Assembly: GCF_014042165.1 (NCBI RefSeq)
Contig: NZ_JACDZE010000001.1
Location: forward strand, 1,076,595-1,140,594
Reading direction: 5' to 3'
Source: Moheibacter lacus
GTDB lineage: Bacteria; Bacteroidota; Bacteroidia; Flavobacteriales; Weeksellaceae
DNA: 64,000 nucleotides
Shown here piece after piece: positions 50,901-57,571 of this stretch; within the stretch, counting starts at the first letter, position 1, and each line of letters begins with the position of its first letter. The notes beneath the pieces were generated by a model. The model saw only the letters and a list, made by a program, of their open reading frames with translations. It was not told the DNA's origin and made no database searches. The translations under genes and the position numbers were made by a program.

Positions 50901-50966
50901 CTGAGCATCCACCAATTGGAAAACTGCAAATAAAAAGAGAAAACTTAATAAGACATTTCTCCTCAT
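47919..50966 (-). CDS. SusC/RagA family TonB-linked outer membrane transporter
   Basis: A 1015-residue receptor. After the signal peptide (ending VDAQ) comes a carboxypeptidase-like domain (GVIQDQDGFAVSDAEIQVRG), a TonB-box region (LTEVVILGYGISETDEQKTG), and a plug with the SusC signatures GQVAGVNIGAGSGQPG, NIRGITSLTGSSQPLVVING and GSRGANGVILVTLKKG. A 22-strand barrel ends FIFGVKIDF. It imports a glycan or peptide held by the SusD protein. No glycoside hydrolase, peptidase, sulfatase or ECF sigma/anti-sigma gene is adjacent, so the substrate is unknown. Confidence 0.95.
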   Translation of the reverse strand: MRRNVLLSFLFLFAVFQLVDAQVKGVIQDQDGFAVSDAEIQVRGGEATSFTDENGAFEIDAKVGDVLVVTDMLGSSKDFAVNAEDMGTLSMSAEVLTEVVILGYGISETDEQKTGAYTTVKSEDIEKVGTLSFDQALQGQVAGVNIGAGSGQPGSYTPINIRGITSLTGSSQPLVVINGVPVTTEDLSGIAATSNPLANIDPSTIENVTVLKDAMGTSLYGSRGANGVILVTLKKGAYGTDKFSFNTEFGVGDVAFEKNDWLDAQGHANYFTTAYANATGGSFDDLYPVIVDALGWDGVSSYDWKDAVRQNSISSQKYIFNYSGGSDKMRLFSSLSYNDQEGIASNSDYNRISGYLGADWKVKEKLNLNFDVTLSKAKQTGPTDGSAFSNPIFAGYVMSPTQSFYNPDGSYNLDLYFLNPEFNPLALQEANRSDSDFYKAIVNLGGDYDITNNLNFATKFGVDYNFYDELLYWNPDFGDGNSDGADPLGDGYGYASQRNFNTWNWSNALKYQKTFADVHDLTLTAGTEAIKYNYSVVFAERKGYPAGNTKPTLDNAANPSDASSSGSDYSFMSYFGRLAYSFDNRYSLTANIRRDGSSRFGTDNKWGTFWGVGAAWNINREAFLSSSSINELKLRGSYGTVGNGEIGNYAWMNLYRAANGAYLGQAAGAITQLGNNDLKWETTKQLNVGLDFGIFENRLRATVDYYVKNVEDLLYTVPTNASSSGFTSYWTNDGELQSRGIEASLTVVPVRTDDFEWSISGNYSYNDSEIQNLNDGNISIRNGRKAWMNGHNPTEFYTRLWAGVNQENGLPLWYTDETRTTTTSELNQAAQVFTGKQALPVHNAGLSTSLTYKGFVLSSQFSYAGGHSVYDTWGFVYNSDGTYGQLNTREDWANGAWTPDNAGSATLPQVVYGGNNQSNSASTRYLYDADNIRWRSAEIGYRFGKDILGENLFLNNVYVYVKGYNLVVWTFDDDLWFDPEVATNDVDYNGIENMGLFNLTQPNLRQFIFGVKIDF

Positions 50967-51365
50967 TTTCTTTAATTTTTAAATTTTATGAACGCAAATG
51001 AAACAAAGAAATGTGAAAAGTTTATGTACGTAATGTTAATTGAGTATATAATAAGTTGATACAAATGCTATACTCACAAACTACTCAATAACGATTTAAA
51101 ATACTGATAGATAGCCGTATAAGAAGTTTTGTTAGAAATTCTTTGTTTTGAAATGGTTATTGATATGTTAAGGTTAGACTCAGAAATATCTATTGATTTT
51201 GGACAAAAAAAATTGAAATATTAGAATGAGTATTTTCTAAGTAATTCAAATTTTGGTAGCTTCTTCATTCTTGAATTTCTTTGCACCATAAATCAAAGAG
51301 TAGATAGATTTTTTCATAATTTTTCCTCAACGGCTTATTGATTTATTAGCATTATTAATTTAGTT

Positions 51366-51398
51366 AAAAAAGGGAGGGATTTATTTCTCCCTTTTTTT
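51366..51398. terminator. Orphan bidirectional terminator
   Basis: AAAAAA + GGGAG (51366-51376) pairs with CTCCC + TTTTTTT (51387-51398) around a 10-nt loop. Valid in both directions, yet no gene on either strand ends here: susC starts at 50966 on the minus strand and the ABC-F gene starts at 51444 on the plus strand. Confidence 0.8.
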
Positions 51399-51431
51399 AT
51401 GCCCTAAATTTCCTATTCCTAAATATCAACT

Positions 51432-51439
51432 TATTTTTG
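51432..51439 (+). promoter_or_regulatory. -7 box of the ABC-F gene, predicted leaderless
   Basis: TATTTTTG fits TAnnTTTG and ends 4 nt before the ATG at 51444. No TTG at the usual distance. Confidence 0.5.
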
Positions 51440-51443
51440 CAAA

Positions 51444-53342
51444 ATGTTACTCGTTCAAAATTTAGGCGTTCATTTCGCCGGAAATTATCTATTTGACAAT
51501 GTTTCCTTTCGTATCAACAAAGGCAATCGCGTAGGATTGGCCGGAAAAAACGGCGCCGGAAAATCTACCCTTTTAAAAATCCTAGCCAAAAAACAAATTG
51601 CAGACGAAGGAGATGTCGTGCATGAAGGTGAAGTCAGCGTTGGGTTTTTAACTCAGGACATCGATTTTGAAAAAGGAAGAACCGTTTGGGAAGAAGCCGG
51701 ACGTGCATTTCAACAATTGAACGAAATCCAACAGAAAATTGATTTTACAAACGATCAACTTTCCACTCGTATAGACTATGAAAGCGATGCCTACGGAAAG
51801 TTAATTGAAGACATCACCCATTTGACCGATCGATTTAACCTACTCGGCGGATACACCAAAGACGCTGAAATGGAAAAAATCCTGTTTGGGCTAGGTTTTA
51901 AAGCCGAAGATTTCCATCGACAAACAGAAGAGTTTTCCGGTGGCTGGCGCATGCGGATCGAACTCGCAAAGTTGTTGCTTCAAAAACACGATGTTTTATT
52001 ATTAGACGAACCAACCAACCACTTGGACATCGATTCCATTCTTTGGTTGGAAGATTTTTTACAGGATTACCCCGGTGCTGTGGTTTTGGTTTCGCACGAC
52101 AAACAATTTCTGGACAATGTGACCAACAGAACACTCGAAATCGCCAACAAACAAGTTCATGATTACAAAGCCAATTATTCCAAATACATAGAACTCCGTC
52201 AGGAAAGACGTGAAAAGATGGAACAAGCGCAAAAAAATCAGGAACAATACATCAAACATACAGAACAACTCATCAATAAATTCCGCGCCAAGGCTTCAAA
52301 AGCCGCAACTGCTCAATCTTTGATCAAAAAGTTGGACAAAATTGATAGAATTGAAGTCGAAAATGAAGATGTACACAAAATGAACATCCGATTTGCATCT
52401 GCAGTTGTTCCCGGCAAAATCATATTTGAATTAGAAAAAGTTGGAAAAAAATATGGTGAAAAACAGATTTTTGATGACGTCAATTTTTATGTAAATCGTG
52501 GGGAGAAAATAGCATTTGTCGGACAAAATGGACAAGGTAAAACAACGCTTGCACGTGTGATGGTAGATGGACTGGAACACAGTGGTATTATCAAACTCGG
52601 ACATAATGTGGAAGTTGGCTATTTCGCCCAAAATCAAGCGGAAGTACTAAATGAAAAATGGTCCGTACTGGAAGAAGCTGAATATGCCTCAACTGAAGAA
52701 ACCCGTAAACAAGTTCGGGACGTTTTAGGGGCTTTTTTATTCAGCGGTGAAACCGTAGAGAAAAAAGTTTCCGTACTCTCAGGAGGTGAACGAAATCGTT
52801 TGGCGTTAGCCAAATTATTATTGAAACCCTTTAATGTTTTGGTAATGGATGAGCCTACGAACCATTTGGACATTCAATCCAAAGAAATTTTAAAACAAGC
52901 CTTAAAAAACTTTGATGGAACGTTGATATTGGTTTCGCATGACAGGGAATTTTTAGATGGTTTGGCCAATAAAGTATTTGAATTCCGCGATGGAAAAGTA
53001 AATGAATTTTTAGGTGGAATTACGGAATATCTGGCAGAAAGAAAAGCACAAGGCTTCCGTGAAATCGAAAAAGTAGAGACGCAAAGCATTGCGTCTGTAC
53101 AATCTGAATTGAAAAAGGAAAAAGTCCAATTGTCTCAAGAAGAAATCAAAGAGCAAAAACGCATCAAAAATAAAATCACCAAATTGGAAGAAGAAATCGC
53201 AGATTTAGAATCAAAGATTGCGGATTTGGAAAAGAAATTTGAGACTTCTCATGCTGACGAAGATTTGAAAAAATATGACGAATTGAAATTGAATCTGGAA
53301 GATAAAATGCAGGAGTGGGAAGAGTTGATGATGTTGATTTAA
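51444..53342 (+). CDS. ABC-F family ATP-binding protein
   Basis: A 632-residue protein with two ABC cassettes and no membrane segment. The first Walker A is GKNGAGKST at residues 34-42 with signature FSGGWRMR and Walker B LLLDEPTNHLD. The second Walker A is GQNGQGKTT near 359 with signature LSGGERNR. A linker helix pair lies between them and a C-terminal coiled coil occupies about 545-632 (Uup-like). ABC-F proteins act on the ribosome; some relieve stalls or protect against antibiotics, but sequence alone does not tell which applies here. Confidence 0.92.
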   Translation: MLLVQNLGVHFAGNYLFDNVSFRINKGNRVGLAGKNGAGKSTLLKILAKKQIADEGDVVHEGEVSVGFLTQDIDFEKGRTVWEEAGRAFQQLNEIQQKIDFTNDQLSTRIDYESDAYGKLIEDITHLTDRFNLLGGYTKDAEMEKILFGLGFKAEDFHRQTEEFSGGWRMRIELAKLLLQKHDVLLLDEPTNHLDIDSILWLEDFLQDYPGAVVLVSHDKQFLDNVTNRTLEIANKQVHDYKANYSKYIELRQERREKMEQAQKNQEQYIKHTEQLINKFRAKASKAATAQSLIKKLDKIDRIEVENEDVHKMNIRFASAVVPGKIIFELEKVGKKYGEKQIFDDVNFYVNRGEKIAFVGQNGQGKTTLARVMVDGLEHSGIIKLGHNVEVGYFAQNQAEVLNEKWSVLEEAEYASTEETRKQVRDVLGAFLFSGETVEKKVSVLSGGERNRLALAKLLLKPFNVLVMDEPTNHLDIQSKEILKQALKNFDGTLILVSHDREFLDGLANKVFEFRDGKVNEFLGGITEYLAERKAQGFREIEKVETQSIASVQSELKKEKVQLSQEEIKEQKRIKNKITKLEEEIADLESKIADLEKKFETSHADEDLKKYDELKLNLEDKMQEWEELMMLI

Positions 53343-53390
53343 TCTAAAGAATTCCTCTAGGCTTGACTCGAGGTTTCCGCTGAAATTGTC

Positions 53391-53411
53391 ATCCCGAACT
53401 TGTTTCGGGAT
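53391..53411. repeat. ATCCCGAA / TTCGGGAT inverted repeat
   Basis: A perfect 8-bp stem (53391-53398 with 53404-53411) with a 5-nt loop, just after the ABC-F gene. This type of palindrome is common between genes in Bacteroidota. No T run follows, so it may be a dispersed repeat rather than a terminator. Confidence 0.5.
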
Positions 53412-53413
53412 TT

Positions 53414-53448
53414 AAATAAAGAATTTCGTTTCAAGAAATTCTTTATTT
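53414..53448. terminator. Hairpin between ABC-F and DUF6973-like genes
   Basis: Arms AAATAAAGAATTTC (53414-53427) and GAAATTCTTTATTT (53435-53448) form a 14-bp perfect A/T-rich stem with a 7-nt loop, overlapping the stop codon of the minus-strand gene. It probably ends both convergent transcripts. Confidence 0.65.
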
Positions 53449-53944
53449 ATTCTTTAAAAAACACCAATTCTCCTTTTGCTTTTTGAATTTCATGAATTTC
53501 GGTCAGTCCGATTGCGGTTTGGGTTTTTTCCATCAAATCAGCTATCATTTTCTTTTTATTGGTGATTTTCCGATTCATCATTTCTTTGTAGAATTCTCGC
53601 CCAACTTCGTTATTATGCAAGTCCATCTCTCGATCAAAATCCTCATTGGGAAAACATTCTTCATGTAAATCCGTAATGTATTTGGCCCAAACGATGGCTT
53701 TTCTATTAGAGGTGAAAATTGAACAATTTTTGGCAATCAACAAATTCCATGCAGCATGACGAAAAGCATTTGGTATACCTCTTCCACTATGAGATTCCTC
53801 AAAATTTAATTCAGAAAATAAAACCGATTCTATCGTTGCCCAAATTGTCGGCAATAAAAGCAATGGTTTGGAAATCAGTGCAATGAACATTTTCCAGGTA
53901 AACCCGATTGATAGTTTTTTTACGGTTTTGAAAATTCGTTTCAA
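53447..53944 (-). CDS. DUF6973-like protein, TTG start
   Basis: A 165-residue protein. The core GRGIPNAFRHAAWN, ITDLHEECFP and MDLHNNEVGREF gives a set of His/Asp/Glu residues that could bind a metal. It resembles the DUF6973 family, which has no known reaction. Basic and hydrophobic residues at the N-terminus (about 1-40) may associate with the membrane. No in-frame ATG is available upstream; TTG at 53944 is used, and the next ATG (53890) would remove 18 residues. It lies 21 bp downstream of the AI-2E family gene. Confidence 0.62.
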   Translation of the reverse strand: MKRIFKTVKKLSIGFTWKMFIALISKPLLLLPTIWATIESVLFSELNFEESHSGRGIPNAFRHAAWNLLIAKNCSIFTSNRKAIVWAKYITDLHEECFPNEDFDREMDLHNNEVGREFYKEMMNRKITNKKKMIADLMEKTQTAIGLTEIHEIQKAKGELVFFKE

Positions 53945-53965
53945 AGGATGGAAATTTGAAAAACA

Positions 53966-55102
53966 TTATTCACTCTCTTTCTTTTTTTTCTGTTCAGCCC
54001 TTTTTTGTTTTTCCATTTTTCTTTTTTTCTGTTGCTCACTTAAGATATAAGAATCATTCGGTTCGCTCAGTAAAAAGCCATAAGCTGAAGTCTCTGGGAG
54101 TGCATCGAAAATGACTTTTAACATCGCCAAAATGGGCAAAGCCAAAATCATCCCTAAAATCCCAAACAACATTCCACCGAGGAAGAAAGATAAAAGTGAA
54201 ACCAAAGGATTTAAACTGGCTTTGCCTCCGACTATTTTTGGTGTGATGAAATTTCCTTCAAGCGTTTGGACCAATTGAAACCATAAAATGACACCACCGG
54301 CATACCAAGCACTGTCTTTTGTAGCCAATGCAAATAGCGCTGGAATCAGGGAACCAATAAATATCCCAACATAAGGAAAAATTGTCAACATGGCCGCCAA
54401 AACGCCAAAAAATACCGCATGTTCTATGCCCAAAATCGTCAATCCAATTGTGTTCAATATGGCCACAATTCCCATTACGGTAATGAGTCCCACCAAATAA
54501 TTTCGCAGAACATCATAAATTTTACGGATGACTTCTTCGATTTCTTTTTTTGGTTTGGAAACAAAAATTCGGAAGAAAAATTCTTTGAAAAACTCACGGT
54601 AATACAAAAAGAAAAAAATCATCACCGGAATGAGGATGAAATAGGTAAGCGAACTTCCTATGGAATTTAGTCCTGTCGAAATGAACTGACCCATCGTTGA
54701 AAAGCTATTTCCAAGTTCTTTCTCTACTCTTGACATAATTTCGGCAGATGAAACATGGAATTGATCTGATGCCCAGTCCAACATAGATTTTAAGAGCGAT
54801 TGGATTTTATTGAGAATTTCAGATGTGTCTTGACTGATCGTTAAGGTTTGGGAGACGACCAGGTAAGCGATTCCCAAAACGATCAAAATGGCAAAAATCA
54901 ACGAAATAATAGAGGCAAAAGCCCTTCCGACTCCCCATTTTTCCAATCTTTCACAAATCGGTAGCAGCAAAACGGAAAGAATCAATGCAAATAAAATGGG
55001 TACAACGATGCTCTGTAAAGTATAACAAATCAACACGATCAAAACCAAAATCAATAGTCTTGATGCAATTTTTATACTGGTTTCTTTTTGAAATTCTTGC
55101 AT
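53966..55102 (-). CDS. AI-2E family transporter
   Basis: A 378-residue protein with about eight transmembrane helices in the order of the AI-2E/PerM family. Paired helices at the N-terminus (residues 12-65) are followed by a periplasmic helical stretch (about 90-140). A membrane core holds GVLAAMLTIFPYVGIFIGSLIPALFA and NPLVSLLSFFLGGMLFGILG. The last 25 residues are Lys/Gln/Arg-rich. Family members have been linked to autoinducer export or sodium/proton antiport, so the cargo here is open. Confidence 0.88.
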   Translation of the reverse strand: MQEFQKETSIKIASRLLILVLIVLICYTLQSIVVPILFALILSVLLLPICERLEKWGVGRAFASIISLIFAILIVLGIAYLVVSQTLTISQDTSEILNKIQSLLKSMLDWASDQFHVSSAEIMSRVEKELGNSFSTMGQFISTGLNSIGSSLTYFILIPVMIFFFLYYREFFKEFFFRIFVSKPKKEIEEVIRKIYDVLRNYLVGLITVMGIVAILNTIGLTILGIEHAVFFGVLAAMLTIFPYVGIFIGSLIPALFALATKDSAWYAGGVILWFQLVQTLEGNFITPKIVGGKASLNPLVSLLSFFLGGMLFGILGMILALPILAMLKVIFDALPETSAYGFLLSEPNDSYILSEQQKKRKMEKQKRAEQKKKKESE

Positions 55103-55168
55103 TTTTCAATTCATTTTGGATTAAAGATAAATCATTTTAAATAATGAAATTGGAAAATGAAAAATCGA

Positions 55169-56677
55169 TCAGGATAGTCTTGCTATGATGGATTTGATCC
55201 GATTCAACACTTCTTCTTTTCCTAAAAATTCCATGATTACAGGTACATCCGGTCCTTGTAAACTGCCGACCAATGCCAAACGAACCGGCATCATCAATTT
55301 TCCAAAACCAATTTCTTTTTTCTGTACGAAACTTTGAATTTGGTCATGCAGTGTGGTGTGATTGAAGTCCTGAATGGAAGAAAGTTCAGTTGAGAATTCC
55401 TCAAGCAAACCAGCTGTGTCCTCTTTCCAAGCTTTTCCAACTGCCTTTTCATCATAATTCTCCGGTGATTGATAGAAAAATGCACCTTGTGTATAAATAT
55501 CTTGGATGAAATTGGCGCGTTCTTTTAACAATTCTATGATGTTTAAATTGAATGTATCATCAGCTTGAATTCCTGCTTTAGCCAATATTTTTGAGTATTC
55601 AGGCAAAATTTCTTCAGCTGATTTTTGTTGGATGTATTGATGGTTGAACCAAATCGTTTTTTCCGGATTAAATCTTGCACCTGATTTGCTTACTTTTTCC
55701 AGTGAGAAATTGGAAATCAATTCTTCCATCGTGAAAATTTCCTGTTCCGTTCCCGGATTCCAACCCAAGAGCGCCAACATATTGACAACCGCATCCGACA
55801 AATACCCTTCTTCTCTGTATCCTTTTGAAATTCCTTCTGCTGTCATCCATTCTAGTGGAAAAACAGGGAAACCATGTTTGTCACCATCTCTTTTGCTCAA
55901 TTTTCCTTTTCCTTCCGGTTTCAAAATCAAAGGCAAATGCGCAAATCGAGGCGCAGTCCAGCCAAATGCTTGGTAAAGCAATTCATGCAAAGCCATGGAT
56001 GGCAACCATTCTTCTCCTCTGATCACATGGGTGATTTCCATCAAATGATCATCGACAATATTGGCCAAATGATAAGTAGGCATACCGTCAGATTTGTATA
56101 AAACTTTATCATCCAGCGTGTTGGAGTCAATTGAAATTTTACCACGGATCAAATCGTCCAATAAAACGGTTTGGTTTTCCGGAATTTTAAATCGGATCAC
56201 ATAAGGAACGCCGGCATTGATTTTTTCTTGAACTTCTTCTTTTGATAAATTCAAAGAATTGTTCAATTGATTTCGGTTTTGAGAATTGTAAATAAAGGTT
56301 TCGCCTTTGGACTCTGCCTCAGAACGGAGTTTATCCAATTCTTCTGCTGTATCAAAAGCATAATAGCCGCTGCCGGAATCGATCAATTCCTGAGCATATT
56401 TGGCATAAATTTCTTTGCGTTCAGATTGTCGATAAGATGCATGCGTTCCGCCAAATCCTACGCCTTCATCCGGCAATATATTCAACCATTTTAGGGATTC
56501 GATGATGTAATCTTCTGCACCCGGAACATATCGGTTTTGGTCTGTATCTTCTATGCGCAATAAAAATTTGCCTCCATGGTGTTTGGCAAATAAATAGTTG
56601 AACAATGCTGTGCGTACACCGCCGATGTGCAAAGGACCAGTTGGGCTTGGCGCAAATCGTACTCTAACTTCTGACAT
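55169..56677 (-). CDS. gltX: Glutamate--tRNA ligase
   Basis: A 502-residue class I synthetase. The HIGH-type motif is in FAPSPTGPLHIGG (residues 7-19) and the KMSKS-type motif is KLSKR near residue 263. IEDTDQNRYVPGAE and VIRGEEWLPSMALHELLYQA are typical of bacterial GluRS, and a C-terminal anticodon-binding domain follows. It charges tRNA-Glu. The AI-2E family gene begins 66 bp downstream. Confidence 0.97.
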   Translation of the reverse strand: MSEVRVRFAPSPTGPLHIGGVRTALFNYLFAKHHGGKFLLRIEDTDQNRYVPGAEDYIIESLKWLNILPDEGVGFGGTHASYRQSERKEIYAKYAQELIDSGSGYYAFDTAEELDKLRSEAESKGETFIYNSQNRNQLNNSLNLSKEEVQEKINAGVPYVIRFKIPENQTVLLDDLIRGKISIDSNTLDDKVLYKSDGMPTYHLANIVDDHLMEITHVIRGEEWLPSMALHELLYQAFGWTAPRFAHLPLILKPEGKGKLSKRDGDKHGFPVFPLEWMTAEGISKGYREEGYLSDAVVNMLALLGWNPGTEQEIFTMEELISNFSLEKVSKSGARFNPEKTIWFNHQYIQQKSAEEILPEYSKILAKAGIQADDTFNLNIIELLKERANFIQDIYTQGAFFYQSPENYDEKAVGKAWKEDTAGLLEEFSTELSSIQDFNHTTLHDQIQSFVQKKEIGFGKLMMPVRLALVGSLQGPDVPVIMEFLGKEEVLNRIKSIIARLS

Positions 56678-56701
56678 TCTGATTTTTTTTGCGAAGATAA
56701 A

Positions 56702-56736
56702 AACTTTGAACGTTGAACTTTAAACTTTGAATCAAG
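56702..56736. repeat. Five 7-bp words before gltX (AACTTTG type)
   Basis: AACTTTG, AACGTTG, AACTTTA, AACTTTG and AATCAAG follow each other in 7-bp phase in the divergent gltX/TlpA spacer. The words resemble part of the array at 7933. Confidence 0.65.
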
Positions 56737-56784
56737 TTTTTGGCTGAATTTTTGTAATTTCATTTCGGTTTTAAAAAAATAAGA

Positions 56785-57318
56785 ATGAAAAAGTACATGT
56801 CTATATTTTTAGTTCTGTTATTTCTAGGGAATTCTTTTGCGCAAGAAGTACCAACTGAAGTGAAAACAGAATTTGATGAGACGGCTTTGGGGCAAAAAGT
56901 TCAGGATTTGGAAGGGAATTTACTGACGGTAGGTGAAGTTTTTAAAAAGTATGAAGGAAAGGTGGTTTTGGTAGATGTTTGGGCTTCATGGTGTTCAGAT
57001 TGTATCAAAGGACTTCCAAAGCTAAAAGCAGTTCAAAGCCAATTTCCGGAAGTGGTTTATCTCTTTTTGTCTTTGGATAGAATTGGGAAAGAGGAAGCTT
57101 GGAAAAATGGAATTGAAAAATTTGGAATTGAAGGTGAACATTATTGGTTCAATGCGGATTGGAAAAATGATTTCACCAATTACATAGGGTTGAACTGGAT
57201 TCCGAGGTATATGTTGATTGACCGTGAAGGGAAAATAGCCCATTATTATGCGATTCATGCAGATGATGCTCAAATGATGGAACGGTTGGTCGAATTGATG
57301 CAGATTCCGAAGAATTAA
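56785..57318 (+). CDS. TlpA-like periplasmic thioredoxin
   Basis: A 177-residue exported protein. The signal peptide ends SFAQ (residue 20). The thioredoxin fold has the redox motif WCSDC (Cys70 and Cys73) in LVDVWASWCSDC, with the cis-Pro loop in LNWIPRYMLID near residue 149. It probably reduces or shuffles disulfides, or serves cytochrome maturation. The C-S-D-C centre differs from the usual C-x-P-C. The gene stands alone, divergent from gltX. Confidence 0.88.
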   Translation: MKKYMSIFLVLLFLGNSFAQEVPTEVKTEFDETALGQKVQDLEGNLLTVGEVFKKYEGKVVLVDVWASWCSDCIKGLPKLKAVQSQFPEVVYLFLSLDRIGKEEAWKNGIEKFGIEGEHYWFNADWKNDFTNYIGLNWIPRYMLIDREGKIAHYYAIHADDAQMMERLVELMQIPKN

Positions 57319-57372
57319 AATTAGAAATAAACCTATAGTTCATTTTGTTTATCAATAGCTTAATCAAAAGCA

Positions 57373-57418
57373 AGCTCCGTAGGAGCTAAATGTTAGTAGC
57401 CTTCGGTAATGCCCAAGG
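57373..57418. repeat. Two adjacent hairpins, AGCTCC-type dispersed repeat
   Basis: AGCTCC/GGAGCT (57373-57378, 57382-57387, 3-nt loop) and CCTTxGG/CCxAAGG (57400-57418) lie side by side after the TlpA-like gene. Elements with this palindrome occur widely between Bacteroidota genes; only one copy is in this window. Confidence 0.45.
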
Positions 57419-57523
57419 TGATTTGAATAGGTGAAATGGACATTTTGGCGTATATTTTTGATGTGAAACAATCAAAATATCATGACAAAATTCTATTTTA
57501 ATAATGCACTATGAGTAGAAAAT

Positions 57524-57553
57524 AAAAAACCACCCGAAATGAGTGGTTTTTTT
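57524..57553. terminator. Bidirectional terminator after pbp1A and the TlpA-like gene
   Basis: AAAAAACCAC (57524-57533) pairs with GTGGTTTTTT (57543-57552) around a 9-nt loop, with T runs on both strands. It lies 19 bp past the pbp1A stop. Confidence 0.82.
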
Positions 57554-57571
57554 ATGAATTCAAATTGAGTT

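Larger units (their letters stand above)
50967..51443. other. Divergent intergenic region between susC and abc-F (477 bp)
   Basis: A/T-rich, no protein gene found on either strand. It must hold the susC promoter, though no TAnnTTTG box was found near the susC start. It also contains a strong terminator at 51366 that belongs to no visible gene, and the abc-F promoter box at 51432. Confidence 0.6.

Noticed and set aside
51444-53342. Antibiotic resistance ABC-F gene
   Set aside because: Architecture fits housekeeping Uup/Ett-type proteins; nothing in the sequence or context points to a resistance subtype.
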